A DNA stretch of 64,000 nucleotides from a bacterium (GCA_030430075.1 JAUIGN010000018.1:62001-126000), one strand, 5' to 3'; positions 1 to 9,382 are shown, counted from the stretch's first letter. Program-made: numbers and translations. The notes: generated from the letters alone by a model not told the origin.

Positions 1-743
1 TCGGCCGGGGCCATGTGGCCAGCTGCTTCAATTTCCCGGAACGCTGACTGCGGCAGGGCCGCCGCCATCGCCTGCATCTCGCTGACCGGGGTGATCGCAT
101 CGTACTGGCCGCAGAGGACGAGCGACGGCACGTGAATTTCGTCCAGTCGCGTCTGCATATCGGGGCGTTCGGCCATCGCCAGCAAAGCGGCCGCCACGGT
201 TTGGGGAGCGGTTGCCTGCATCACCTGGCGAATCGCCGCGACACACGTTGCCGAGGCCTCAAGCGTCGCGGCGGCGAACAGTTTGGGGACCATCGTTTCG
301 ACGACGTCTCCCACACCGTTCTGCAGCACGGCCGCGGCCGTTTCGCGGCGACCTGCGGCGGCCTCGGGCGAATCGGGTGCTGCTCGCGTGTCACAGAGAA
401 TGAGCCGGGCCAGCCGTGAGCGATGGCGGTCCCAGAACTGCCAGGCAACGTAACCGCCCATCGAGAGGCCACAAAGGGTGACGGGCTGGGTCACCTCCAG
501 GGCGTCCAGGAGTGCCACCAGGTCATCCGCGTAGCGGGCCATCGAAACCGGTTCGCTTCCCAGTTCGCTCGCTCCGAACCCTCTCAAGTCGGGCGCGATC
601 ACCTGGTGGCTGCGGGAAAACTCAGAGATCTGCCCCTCCCACATCGAATGATCCAAGGGAAACCCATGGACAAACAGCAGGGGCGGCCCAGAGCCCTCGC
701 ACCGAACGTTCAAACGTATGTCACCAAGCTGAATCTTGTCCAT
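1..743 (-). CDS. alpha/beta hydrolase, 3' end cut by the window edge
   Basis: The reading frame stays open to the left edge, so only the first 247 codons are present. It begins MDKIQLGDIRLNV and has the order of a small alpha/beta hydrolase: an oxyanion-hole segment LLFVHGFPLDHSMW (residues 23-35), the strand-turn PDLRGFGAS (51-59), and the nucleophile elbow GLSMGG with Ser94. An acid-containing segment LCGQYDAITP follows, and the fragment ends at AAGHMAP, where the catalytic His is expected. The pattern resembles enol-lactonase/haloperoxidase-type hydrolases (PcaD-like); the substrate cannot be told from sequence. An AAGGAAG ribosome-binding site lies just upstream of the ATG. No partner gene is visible in the window. 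Confidence 0.9.
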   Translation of the reverse strand, partial: MDKIQLGDIRLNVRCEGSGPPLLFVHGFPLDHSMWEGQISEFSRSHQVIAPDLRGFGASELGSEPVSMARYADDLVALLDALEVTQPVTLCGLSMGGYVAWQFWDRHRSRLARLILCDTRAAPDSPEAAAGRRETAAAVLQNGVGDVVETMVPKLFAAATLEASATCVAAIRQVMQATAPQTVAAALLAMAERPDMQTRLDEIHVPSLVLCGQYDAITPVSEMQAMAAALPQSAFREIEAAGHMAPA

Positions 744-1101
744 GTCGGCTTCCTTCTTGTGTCGTTCGGTAGGTCCGTAGGTCATGCTGTGCATGACGTC
801 GCGCGGTCCGGCAGGAGGCAGGAACGTGTCATCAACAACTTCCCCCATGTCCGTTCCGCTGGGCGCCCTCGAACCATGCGCGCCCGTTGTGCACATGTCA
901 CATGGTAAGATTCGAACGCCGATAATTCATCAGCCGTCGGGTGTTGGCCCAGGTTCCGTTGCCCCGGTTCCGTCAATCGCCGAGCAAGCCGGACACCAAC
1001 ACCTGCCGGCGGAAATGCACGGCGCTGCAGGCAAGTCCTCTACCATTGATCGCGACACAACGACTTGCACCGAGTGGTTGTTCGTTCATGAACAATCGGC
1101 G
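744..1101. other. intergenic region with a palindromic dispersed repeat
   Basis: This 358-bp gap separates the hydrolase from the DUF2752 gene; both lie on the minus strand. It holds one copy of a palindromic repeat (774-836) that recurs near 9.1 kb. I see no convincing gene: the plus-strand frame running through it is the antisense shadow of the DUF2752 gene. No clear promoter motif could be assigned. Confidence 0.5.
774..836 (+). repeat. dispersed palindromic repeat, copy A
   Basis: The core GTCATGCTGTGCATGAC (781-797) is a perfect 7-bp inverted repeat around a TGT loop, preceded by TCCGTAG. The tract GGAACGTGTCATCAAC follows at 821-836. Core and trailing tract both recur at 9083-9131 in the same orientation. 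Both copies are intergenic, which suggests a REP-like element. Confidence 0.7.
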
Positions 1102-1635
1102 CTAACCCAGCATGGAGCGGAGCAGCCACTGGGACAACAGGGCGACAATCAACGTTCCAGTGAGATAGTGGGCCAGCCGGTTCACGCGCAGTTCCCCCAG
1201 CCCTCGCCGAATTCGCCAGATCTGGATGGCGCGAAAAGGGATCTGAACGGCGACCAAGGCGAAGAAAAGAACGCCGGCCGGGTTGAAGGACCAGGCCGCC
1301 GAGGGACGTCCATGGGCCAGACTGATAAAACAGCGGGTCAATCCGCACCCGGGGCACTCCATCCCCATGTACTGCTTATAGGTACAGGTTCCAGGCAGGG
1401 GCATGTCGACCAGGGGGATGACGACGGTCTCCGGACCACGCACCTGCAGGACGGCTGCCAGCAGCAAAACACAGCTTGCGCCGACCAGCATCGACCAATG
1501 GAGCGAGGTGTCGAGCGTCGTACTTTCTTCAACCAATTCCACCGTGCCCTCCGGCAATGTGTCGTCAGCCGAGCGGTTGGGGGGCGCAATGGCCGCGTCG
1601 ATTGAAATCGGATCGGAATGTGGCGAGGTGGACAT
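1102..1635 (-). CDS. DUF2752 membrane protein
   Basis: This 177-residue protein has the DUF2752 signature CPGCGLTR (residues 94-101), flanked by hydrophobic segments at about 47-66, 112-131 and 155-172. The family is a small integral membrane protein whose paired Cys residues after the first helix may bind a metal or form a disulphide; its function is unknown. The first 45 residues are polar and acidic and probably face the cytoplasm. The gene stands alone, with 200 bp between it and the HEAT/TPR gene upstream on the same strand. The start is the ATG at 1635, with only a weak GGAAC upstream. Confidence 0.85.
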   Translation of the reverse strand: MSTSPHSDPISIDAAIAPPNRSADDTLPEGTVELVEESTTLDTSLHWSMLVGASCVLLLAAVLQVRGPETVVIPLVDMPLPGTCTYKQYMGMECPGCGLTRCFISLAHGRPSAAWSFNPAGVLFFALVAVQIPFRAIQIWRIRRGLGELRVNRLAHYLTGTLIVALLSQWLLRSMLG

Positions 1636-1835
1636 GAAGTTCCGTTTGCCTGGAGATGCAACAAGGCACGTTGGAGACGGCCAACGATCCGCCCGTCGCT
1701 CGATCAGCCAGGCTTCGACCGGGTGAAGGCGGTGCCGCCTGCCGGGCGATGTGCGGCGAGCGCTGGGGTATTGATGGTCCTCAAATCAGGATGGTGGGCC
1801 GCACGATGTTCGGGAATCGGCCTGTGCTTCGTTAT

Positions 1836-3737
1836 TCAGTTGGATTCGTCTGCCGGCCCTGATTCTTGGTTCGTCTCTTGTTTGGCCAGTTCCGCTTCGA
1901 AGAAGGCAAGTTGGCGGCGTATCTGCTGAAAATAGGGTGCTCTCTCCACAGCCCTCCGCTGAGTCTTGACTGCATTCTTGAGGTCCCCGACGGCATAGAA
2001 GCAGCGGCCAAGCGTGTCGAGGTAGGCGCCCGAGTTTGGTTCGAGTTCGAGCGACTTCTGGCTGTATTGCAGGGCCGCTTGATAGTCGCCGGTCGTGTTG
2101 CTGATCAACCACGCGTATTCATTGCATGCCTCGGCGAGCAGTTCCGCGTTGCTGATACGATTCTCGGTCCGCGCGTTTCGCATGGCGTGCCCTGCCAGGC
2201 GGATTGTATCTTGCAGCCGTTTTTCCGAGGCCGCGATCCGGCGGAGCGTGGACTCGCGGAATTCCGCGTCCGCCTCGGGCACTCGGTACATCGCGATCAA
2301 GTAATCCGGTTGTGCCGGGACCAGCCGAATTGCTTGCTGAAGCAACTCGACTTGTTCTGCATGGTTGCCCAGTTCTCCCTGGTGCATGGCTCGGTAGAAT
2401 GCGGCGGTACCGCGGACGGTCTCACCGGTTCTCCGCGACTGGCGGAGCAATTGGGGGTTCTTCTCGATGGCCGCGGCTGCCGACTGGGCCATCTCGGCGG
2501 CTTCTTTGTTTTCTCCCAGGTCGAACAGCATGTCGGCCAGCGAATAGCGGGCATCCAAGGTGTAGCGGTTGTCGGCGGATTGGGAATCGATCACGAACTG
2601 GTATTCGTTCCTGGACCAGTCGTACATCTGGCGGAGCATCAAAGTGAGCGCCGTCTCCAGGTGCCGCTCGAGAATCGTCGGGTGCATGGCCAGTGCGCGG
2701 GCCGCCGTCTGTTGGGCCCGTGATTCTTCACCCCGCTTGCGCTGGGCCTCGGCGAGCCGATAGATCAGGCCGGTCTCCTTATTGAAATGGTCGGGAAAGC
2801 GTTCCGCGATCTCATCGACGACCGACCAGGCTTTGCGTTCGAGCGACCAGTCGACGATGTCGAAGATTTCTCCGCGATCGCCGTCCATCAAGTCGAGCGT
2901 CCGGCGGATGGCTGCCAACGCCTCGTCCTCGCGGCCCAGTTGACGGAGCAACTCGGCCTGCCAACGCAGCAAGTCACGTACGATGTCCCGGTCGGTCTCT
3001 TCGGGGTGGCGCGCCAGCCGAGTGAACTCGGCTTCCACCAACTGCTGCCACAGGGGGAGTGTCGGTTCGCCCGCTTCAAGCGTCTGGGCATAAGTCAACA
3101 TCCAGCCCGCTCCCGTGCGGTCGCTCAGTTCAATCGCGGCCCGGATTTTCGCCGCCAATGCCGACCGCCCGGCCTTTTCGCTGGGTGCCACATGGTTGAG
3201 GACCAGCAGTGCGGCCTGCTTGGAGAGCAGGTGGTCGGTTTCGAATCGAACCAGGCGACACAGGGCCTCAATGCCACTCGAATCGGGCATCTCCGCCAGT
3301 TGCTTCATGCGGGTCAGCCGGTCGGCCCGATGTGCCGTGCTGTAGGTTGAAAGCAAGTCCTTCACGAGGCGGGGGTCGGTCTCACGCGCCCAGCGAATCG
3401 GCATGCTCCGCACCAGGTAGCCGGCCCGCATGGCGATTTCGATATCCGGATCGCGTTGGGCTTCGAGGAGTGCGTCGAATGCCACCAGTCCCATCTGCTT
3501 GAGCGCAGCCTGAGCATGTTCCCGGCGGGCAAACTGGTCGGCGCCCAGGTCGTCGATCAGTTGCTCCACCTTGGCAGCCAGTGCCTGTTGCTGTTCCTCG
3601 GCCTGTTCATCGCCTGCCGACCAGCCGCCCCACACGACCGAAAGCAACAGGACCACGATCGCTGTTCTCCACCCGGGGCGCCTGACGCGGCTGCACGCTG
3701 GCTGGGGTCGGACGGGTGAGGGCAACAATCTCCGCAT
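1836..3737 (-). CDS. exported HEAT-like and TPR repeat protein
   Basis: A 633-residue protein with an N-terminal export signal: basic residues, then the hydrophobic stretch AIVVLLLSVVWGGWSAG (about 26-42). Residues 50-130 resemble a HEAT-like repeat block (LGADQFARREHAQAALKQMG, then a similar unit) of the kind often seen in planctomycete proteins. The rest, about residues 220-610, is built of helical TPR-like units such as NEYAWLISNTTGDYQAALQY and GAYLDTLGRCFYAVGDLKNAV. The C-terminus is a short coiled segment rich in Gln and Glu. It is probably a periplasmic scaffold that binds other proteins; no catalytic motif is seen. A GAGGTAG site precedes the ATG. It is divergent from the beta-lactamase-like gene at 3995. 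Confidence 0.8.
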   Translation of the reverse strand: MRRLLPSPVRPQPACSRVRRPGWRTAIVVLLLSVVWGGWSAGDEQAEEQQQALAAKVEQLIDDLGADQFARREHAQAALKQMGLVAFDALLEAQRDPDIEIAMRAGYLVRSMPIRWARETDPRLVKDLLSTYSTAHRADRLTRMKQLAEMPDSSGIEALCRLVRFETDHLLSKQAALLVLNHVAPSEKAGRSALAAKIRAAIELSDRTGAGWMLTYAQTLEAGEPTLPLWQQLVEAEFTRLARHPEETDRDIVRDLLRWQAELLRQLGREDEALAAIRRTLDLMDGDRGEIFDIVDWSLERKAWSVVDEIAERFPDHFNKETGLIYRLAEAQRKRGEESRAQQTAARALAMHPTILERHLETALTLMLRQMYDWSRNEYQFVIDSQSADNRYTLDARYSLADMLFDLGENKEAAEMAQSAAAAIEKNPQLLRQSRRTGETVRGTAAFYRAMHQGELGNHAEQVELLQQAIRLVPAQPDYLIAMYRVPEADAEFRESTLRRIAASEKRLQDTIRLAGHAMRNARTENRISNAELLAEACNEYAWLISNTTGDYQAALQYSQKSLELEPNSGAYLDTLGRCFYAVGDLKNAVKTQRRAVERAPYFQQIRRQLAFFEAELAKQETNQESGPADESN

Positions 3738-3994
3738 GTGGTCTACCTCGTGTTTATCGGGGGCGATGTCTTGAAGAATACCCTACGTTCGCGGCTAACG
3801 GCAAGGGAAACCCGCCAGGGCGTGCGGCCGAGGGTGCCGCCGGGCCCCGGATTCTCGCCGTGGTTGACGACGCGCCGCAACAGCGCATCGAGCACCGTTC
3901 GAATGTCGCCCCGGATCGCGGCCCGGAAGTTTGCATGCCGACCGCGGATGAACCATGATGGCAGCCGTCACACCGTCCCCGCAGGAGAGATTCC

Positions 3995-6094
3995 ATGGCC
4001 CGTTACTGGTCTCCACGAATTGCCCTCAACGCCCACTGGGGATTCCTGTTGTGCAGCGTGATGGCACTGGGGGCCGACGGCGCCGACAAGCCGGACGACG
4101 AGCGATTCGCGCCGCTCCGAGAGAAGATCCAGAAGTCGCTCGTCGACCGCCAAGTGCCGTCGTTGGCCGTGGCGGTCGCCCGGGACGGCCGGATACTTTG
4201 GGAGGAAGGCTTCGGTTGGGCGGATCGCGAGCAACGTGTGCCCGCCACCGAACATACCATGTATTCGTTGGCATCGATCTCGAAACCGATCACCGCGACA
4301 GGGATCATGCTGCTGGTGCAGCGGGGTGAGCTGCAGCTTGACGACCCCGTCAATCAATATCTGGGTGGCCCCGGCGTGACGGCGCGGGTCGGCAACGCGT
4401 CCGGCGCCACGATTCGCCGGGTTGCCAACCATACGGCGGGTCTCCCACTCCACTACCAGTTCTTCTATGCGGATGAGCCGGCTGAACGTCCTGCATTCAG
4501 CGAGTCGCTGCGGCGCTACGGTGTGCTGATGTCGAAGCCGGGCGAGCGGTTCCAGTACGCAAATTTCGGCTACGGCCTGCTGGACGAAGTCATTCGCCGC
4601 GGCTCGGGAACCAGTTACGCGGAGTTCATGCGGCGTGAACTGTTTCTCCCGTTAGGGTTGACCCGCACGGCCGTCGGGCTCCCGGCCGAATTAAACCAGT
4701 TTGCGGCGGTCCGCTACGCACCGGACCAACGGCCGTTGCCCTTCTACACCTTCGATCACCCGGGCGCTTCCGCCGTATTCAGCAGTGCGCACGATCTGGT
4801 CCGCTTCGGCATGTTCCACCTGGGCCATCGGGCAGCCGATCAACGGCGGCTGATGGATCCCCGTTGGATCGAGGAAATGAAGAAGCCGACGGCTCACGTC
4901 GGTGGTAGCCGGCACTACGGTGTTGGGTGGTTCATCGACAAGGACGAACATGGGTTCGAGACGGTCAGTCATTCGGGCGGCATGGGCGGCGTGCGCACAC
5001 GTCTGACCCTGATCCCCAGCGAGAAGCTGGTTGTCGTTGCACTTTGCAACGCCAGTTCCTCGTTGCCGATCGAAATTTCACGGGACATCATCGGCAAACT
5101 CCTGCCGGACTACGAACGGGAGCGGCATCTGGCGGCCGGTCGCCACAAACCCAATCCGCAGCCTCCCGAGCCCGGCTGCCCGCCGGCGTTGGTCGGGTAT
5201 TGGCGGGGCCGCATCGCGACGTACGCCGGGCCGCGGCAGTTGGAACTTTGGCCGCAACCGGATGGCGAGATCAAGGTCCGCATGGCCGGGCAGTTGGCGA
5301 CCCTGCTGAATAACTCGCAACTCGAAGACGGCGTCCTCACCGGGCAGTTCGCCGGAGACATTGATACCGAGGATGCCAACCGTCGGCCGTATGACTTGCA
5401 CTTGCGGTTGAACCTGCACGGAGAACAACTGCACGGTTCGGTGGCCGCAATCTCGCGGCCTGCCAACCGGACCGGCAATGCACTCAGCTACTGGGTCGAA
5501 TTGCAGCGAATCGATCCCGACCCGTCGATCCGGTCTCTCTTCAATGGGCATACGTTGGCGGGATGGCGCGTGATCGACAAGTACGACTTTCAGCGACACG
5601 GCGACGTCCGTGTGCGTGATGGAGCGGTGGTTATGGAAGCGGGTAACCCGGCGACCGGTATCGTGTTCGCCGGCGCGCCACCGCGAATCGACTATGAATT
5701 GGCCTGGGAGGCTCGGCGGATCCAAGGGTCGGATTTCTTCTGTGGCGTAACCTTCCCGGTGAATGAACACTACCTGTCGCTGATCGTGGGCGGCTGGGGT
5801 GGAGGCGTGACCGGAATCTCCAACCTGGATGGGATGTCGGCGGTTGAGAACGAAACCACGGACTACCGTACGTTTGAAGAGGGACGTTGGTATCGTTTGC
5901 GATTGCGGGTCACGCAAGACAACCTGGCGGCCTGGATTGACGGCGAACAGGTGGTGGACGTTGCCACGAAGGACCACGAGCTGTCCATCTGGTGGGAGCA
6001 GGAACCGGTCCGACCACTGGGCTTTGCCGCCTGGTACACACGGGCCGCGCTGCGAAATCTCACCTTGAAACGGTTGCCGGCCGCGACCGAATAA
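3995..6094 (+). CDS. class C beta-lactamase-like serine hydrolase fused to a DUF1080/LamG-like domain
   Basis: The 699-residue product starts with a signal peptide ending near ALGADGA. Residues 40-380 are a class C beta-lactamase/D-alanyl carboxypeptidase-like (serine esterase) domain with all three landmarks: the SxxK motif S94-I-S-K97, the tyrosine motif Y188-A-N190, and H326-S-G-G in place of KTG. About residues 385-510 form a linker region of beta type. Residues 513-696 match the DUF1080 (3-keto-disaccharide hydrolase, LamG-like fold) pattern, starting RSLFNGHTLAGWRV. The first domain probably hydrolyses an ester or peptide bond outside the cytoplasm and the second may bind or cleave sugar; substrates are unknown. 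AGGAGA lies 9 bp before the ATG. Confidence 0.88.
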   Translation: MARYWSPRIALNAHWGFLLCSVMALGADGADKPDDERFAPLREKIQKSLVDRQVPSLAVAVARDGRILWEEGFGWADREQRVPATEHTMYSLASISKPITATGIMLLVQRGELQLDDPVNQYLGGPGVTARVGNASGATIRRVANHTAGLPLHYQFFYADEPAERPAFSESLRRYGVLMSKPGERFQYANFGYGLLDEVIRRGSGTSYAEFMRRELFLPLGLTRTAVGLPAELNQFAAVRYAPDQRPLPFYTFDHPGASAVFSSAHDLVRFGMFHLGHRAADQRRLMDPRWIEEMKKPTAHVGGSRHYGVGWFIDKDEHGFETVSHSGGMGGVRTRLTLIPSEKLVVVALCNASSSLPIEISRDIIGKLLPDYERERHLAAGRHKPNPQPPEPGCPPALVGYWRGRIATYAGPRQLELWPQPDGEIKVRMAGQLATLLNNSQLEDGVLTGQFAGDIDTEDANRRPYDLHLRLNLHGEQLHGSVAAISRPANRTGNALSYWVELQRIDPDPSIRSLFNGHTLAGWRVIDKYDFQRHGDVRVRDGAVVMEAGNPATGIVFAGAPPRIDYELAWEARRIQGSDFFCGVTFPVNEHYLSLIVGGWGGGVTGISNLDGMSAVENETTDYRTFEEGRWYRLRLRVTQDNLAAWIDGEQVVDVATKDHELSIWWEQEPVRPLGFAAWYTRAALRNLTLKRLPAATE

Positions 6095-6188
6095 GCGGTT
6101 GGCGGCAGGTTGAGGAATCACGGCGTGACGCGCGGTCACAGGAATCGGATCGGTTGTCGGCGACGCCGTTCCGACGAGCGCTGATTGC

Positions 6189-7397
6189 TCAGGCGGGCCG
6201 GACGCCGTCGGCCCAGGCCTCCAGCATTTGGAACTGGCGCCCGAAGTCGTTCTCTTCGATTCCCAGCGGGCTCTTGAAGAAGCTGGCGAGAAACGTCAGC
6301 AAGCCCCGGTCCCCGTTGCGGTGTGCCCGCTCAGTGAAGCGAATCAGGTCCAACACCAAGGGGGCGGCCAGGAGCGAGTCGCAACCTTGCCACGTGAACT
6401 GCATCGTCATCGGTGTACCGAGGAAACCGCGGAAGTGAATGTGATCCCAGGCGGTCTTCCAATCCCCCATGCTCTCGATGTACTCGATGCTCACCAGGGT
6501 CTGAGGTGAATACCCGAAGATCTGTCCCAACAATCGGTCCTTGCTGGTCACCTTGGTCTGCTTGTTGGCCGGGTCGTCCAGCACTTTTCCGTCCATGTTG
6601 CCGAAAATGTTGTGTCCCACCCAGCTCATCACCTCCAGGTTGCGGTTGGCAAACATCGGCGCCAGAGTGCTCTTCAAGAGCGTCTCGCCCGTCTTCCCGT
6701 CGTGCCCCATGTGACAGGTGTCGGATGCCAAGGCGAGCTCGCAGATTGCGGGCGGCGCCGAGCCGAGAGACGGGGTGAAGTTGATGAACGGCATGCCTAG
6801 TTCCAATGCCCCAATCGCGTACAAGGAACTGGCAGCGAGCTGGCACGTGGACCCATCATCCAGCGTGGCGTTAAGCTGCTCCCAAGTGGTCGGCAGCGAA
6901 GCCGGATCGATCGGCGGCTCGGTCGAGGCCACGTTGACCATGATTACCTGGTCCAACTGGTTCGACTCCTGGAACGCTTGCAGGTCTTGTTGAACACGGC
7001 GGATCGAGTCCCGTGGAGACTCGACGTGATCGCGCAAGCTGTCTGTGGCGAACTTCTCGATGGTGGGGCCGACATTGAACAAGACCCCCGGGCGAATGCG
7101 GTCGTCGATGGCATCCAGCTCCGCTTTGAGTTGATCGATGAGTCCGCCATCGATCGCTCGACTGACCGTCGCCAGCTTCATCGCCTCGTCGTAGAGCGAT
7201 GTCTGACGAATGTCATGACCGCCAATCACGATGTCGTTCCAGGGTAACAAGTCGAGCGCGGCGAACTGCGGCAGAGTACTAACCAGGCCTTGGTTGCCCG
7301 TGAGTCCCTTCTGCAACGCAGCCAGTCCGACGATCGCCGTGGTCGCCACACCGCCTTGCGCTCCCAAGAGCCAGACACCAATACGCTGTTGTTTCAT
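6189..7397 (-). CDS. inositol-3-phosphate synthase family protein
   Basis: At 402 residues it matches the prokaryotic-length myo-inositol-1-phosphate synthase family. The N-terminus has a Rossmann NAD-binding loop of the family type (GVWLLGAQGGVATT, residues 7-20). The central part carries the diagnostic runs GHDGKTGETLLKSTLAPMF and WVGHNIFGNMDG, and the later LGTPMTMQFTWQGCDS. The enzyme isomerises glucose 6-phosphate to inositol 3-phosphate in the cytoplasm using bound NAD, supplying inositol lipids or compatible solutes. It converges on the beta-lactamase-like gene and has no pathway partner here. No strong ribosome-binding site is seen before the ATG. Confidence 0.88.
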   Translation of the reverse strand: MKQQRIGVWLLGAQGGVATTAIVGLAALQKGLTGNQGLVSTLPQFAALDLLPWNDIVIGGHDIRQTSLYDEAMKLATVSRAIDGGLIDQLKAELDAIDDRIRPGVLFNVGPTIEKFATDSLRDHVESPRDSIRRVQQDLQAFQESNQLDQVIMVNVASTEPPIDPASLPTTWEQLNATLDDGSTCQLAASSLYAIGALELGMPFINFTPSLGSAPPAICELALASDTCHMGHDGKTGETLLKSTLAPMFANRNLEVMSWVGHNIFGNMDGKVLDDPANKQTKVTSKDRLLGQIFGYSPQTLVSIEYIESMGDWKTAWDHIHFRGFLGTPMTMQFTWQGCDSLLAAPLVLDLIRFTERAHRNGDRGLLTFLASFFKSPLGIEENDFGRQFQMLEAWADGVRPA

Positions 7398-7838
7398 CGT
7401 TTCGATTGCCCGAATGGGTGATGGATCTCCAATGCCGTCATCTCTCGCCGACCTGTCGGCCTCCCGGTTCCCCTCCGCCTCGCGTCACCCTGATCGGTTG
7501 ATGCCAAGACCGCGCCCTGCCGGTCCGAGGTCCGCCAGTGCGGTCAACGGAGCGGACAGTCGGCAAAGGGTGCGAAGCGGCGGTCCGCGGGTAGGGCGGC
7601 CGGGGGTGCTGCCGTTTGCGGGCCGGGCGGCGGGGATGGCCCGATCCGTGGTTGCCCGGCTGCCCACGGGGCCTACCTGGCAGCGAACGCTCAAGCTAGG
7701 ATGATTGTCACACGCCGTCAGGCCGATCGTCAACCGCCCGCGAAGTCAACCGCCCACAAACAGGCCATCCCAAACAGGCCACCCCAAACAGCTCGAGAAT
7801 CGTCCCTCGGTTCCCGCCGTTTCTCTTGGAAGTGACTC
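7398..7838. other. intergenic region with a short 14-bp tandem repeat
   Basis: This 441-bp gap lies between the divergent inositol-phosphate synthase and aminotransferase genes and must hold both promoters, though none could be assigned with confidence. A 14-bp unit (CAAACAGGCCATCC, CAAACAGGCCACCC, then a partial CAAACAG) runs from 7757 to 7791. The sequence TCAACCGCCC occurs twice just before it. No gene is supported. Confidence 0.5.
7757..7791. repeat. 14-bp tandem repeat, 2.5 copies
   Basis: Two full units differing at one base, plus a 7-bp partial third, lie 47 bp upstream of the aminotransferase start. This may be replication slippage; a regulatory role is possible but unsupported. Confidence 0.6.
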
Positions 7839-9032
7839 ATGTTCGAACACCTGGATACCGCCCCCCCGGATGCGATCCTGGGGCTGAATGAAGCGTTCCG
7901 CAACGACCCCAACCCGGACAAGATCAATCTGAGTGTCGGCGTGTACAAGGATGCGGCCGGGCGGACACCCGTCCTGGCGTGCGTTAAGGAGGCCGAGCGG
8001 CGGTTGGTGGAGGTCGAGTCCAGCAAGAGTTACCTGGCGATTGACGGGCTGCCCGAATTCGGCCAGTTGGTTCGGGGGCTGATGTTCGGGCCCGAGCACG
8101 AGATCACGACGTCAGGAAGGGCGGTCAGCCTGCAGACACCCGGGGGTACGGGAGCCTTACGCGTTGCCGCCGATTTTCTCCGCAAGAAGTTGGCCGGCAC
8201 AACGGTTTGGTGCAGCAAACCCACCTGGGTCAATCACCCCAAGATCTTCGAGGCGGCCGACTGTCCGGTCAAGACGTACGACTACATCGACGCGGACGGT
8301 GTGGGATTGGACTTCGATGCCATGCTGAAATCGTTGGAACAGATCCCGGCCGGCGACGTCGTACTCTTGCACGGCTGCTGCCATAATCCGACGGGGATTG
8401 ATCCGACGCCCGAGCAATGGAAACAGATTGCCGAGGTGGTGCGGAGACGGGCCCTCCTGCCCCTGGTCGACTTCGCCTATCAGGGGTTCGGTGAAAGCCT
8501 GGAAGCCGATGTCCGCGGCTTGCGCGAGATCTGCAGCGAAGGCACCGAGGCGATCGTCTGCAGCTCCTACTCGAAGAACTTCGGCCTGTACTCGGAACGC
8601 GTCGGGGCGTTGACGTTGATCGCGGAAGGGCCGGAAGCGGCCCAAGCTGCCTTGAGCCATGCCAAGACCTGCGTCCGCACGAACTATTCAAATCCACCCC
8701 AGCACGGGGCCGCCATCGTAACGACCGTGCTGGCGGATGCGGAGTTGCGCCGTCAATGGGAGCAGGAGCTGGCCGAAATGCGCAACCGCATCAACTCGAT
8801 GCGTGAACAGTTTGTCCAGACGATGCGGACCGCGTCGCCCGGACACGACTTCTCCTTCATCGCGGCCCAACGGGGCATGTTCTCGTTCTCCGGACTGACC
8901 CCGTTGCAGGTCGACGAACTGCGGACGAAACACTCCGTCTACGTCGTGACTGCCGGCGGCCGGATCAACGTTGCAGGGATCACCCCGGACAACATCGAAC
9001 GACTCTGTGCCGCCATCGGCGAAGTGCTGTAG
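7839..9032 (+). CDS. aspartate/aromatic amino acid aminotransferase (class I, AspC/TyrB type)
   Basis: The 397-residue protein aligns end to end with the E. coli AspC/TyrB subfamily. It begins MFEHLDTAPPDAILGLNEAF and has LSVGVYKDAAGRTP (near 30-43), the cofactor-contacting GGTGALRVAADF, the NPTG loop (HNPTGIDPT), and the Schiff-base lysine in SSYSKNFGLYSERVG (Lys246). It transfers amino groups between aspartate, tyrosine or phenylalanine and 2-oxoglutarate, with pyridoxal phosphate, in the cytoplasm. Sequence alone does not settle whether aspartate or aromatic acids are preferred. GGAAGTG precedes the ATG. It appears to be a single-gene unit. Confidence 0.93.
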   Translation: MFEHLDTAPPDAILGLNEAFRNDPNPDKINLSVGVYKDAAGRTPVLACVKEAERRLVEVESSKSYLAIDGLPEFGQLVRGLMFGPEHEITTSGRAVSLQTPGGTGALRVAADFLRKKLAGTTVWCSKPTWVNHPKIFEAADCPVKTYDYIDADGVGLDFDAMLKSLEQIPAGDVVLLHGCCHNPTGIDPTPEQWKQIAEVVRRRALLPLVDFAYQGFGESLEADVRGLREICSEGTEAIVCSSYSKNFGLYSERVGALTLIAEGPEAAQAALSHAKTCVRTNYSNPPQHGAAIVTTVLADAELRRQWEQELAEMRNRINSMREQFVQTMRTASPGHDFSFIAAQRGMFSFSGLTPLQVDELRTKHSVYVVTAGGRINVAGITPDNIERLCAAIGEVL

Positions 9033-9082
9033 GCCGCGCAACTTGCTGACGCCCAGGCACGGGCTGCCAAGAACTCCCGTCG

Positions 9083-9131
9083 TTCCGTAGGTCATGCTGT
9101 GCATGACGTTCTGCTGGAACGTGTCATCAAC
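9083..9131 (+). repeat. dispersed palindromic repeat, copy B
   Basis: This has the same TCCGTAG plus GTCATGCTGTGCATGAC core (9091-9107) as copy A near 0.8 kb, followed by the same GGAACGTGTCATCAAC tract (9116-9131). Here the two parts are closer together, and the joint contains a second hairpin, ACGTTC-TGCTG-GAACGT. It starts about 50 bp after the aminotransferase stop codon. Confidence 0.7.
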
Positions 9132-9318
9132 CAACAGCCCGCGCGCATCCGTTCCGTTGGATTCGCGGTCCCGCATCTGCGCTCGTGCTCGCCCGGATCA
9201 TGCATGAACGCAGGACGACTCTCTGCAAGTCGCTCGGTCGCAGTCGTCGTCCCTGAACCGATCCAACGCAGCGACCATCGTTGCTGGGATGCGTTCGCAT
9301 TCGTTCTTTGGCGCTTCA

Positions 9319-9362
9319 CGGAACCGTGGGGCGAAAGGTTACGGAACGTGGGGCGAAGGTTG
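9319..9362. repeat. imperfect tandem duplication of about 22 bp
   Basis: ACGGAACCGTGGGGCGAAAG... (9319-9341) is followed at once by the same run with two single-base deletions (9342-9362). Confidence 0.6.
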
Positions 9363-9382
9363 ATTCAGGATCACGGTAGATT

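Noticed and set aside
784-1605. Plus-strand frame of 273 codons
   Set aside because: It is antisense to the DUF2752 gene and includes a REP-like repeat; it has no ribosome-binding site or recognisable domain.
5078-6139. Minus-strand frame of 353 codons
   Set aside because: It is antisense to the DUF1080 part of the beta-lactamase-like gene; no motif or ribosome-binding site supports it.
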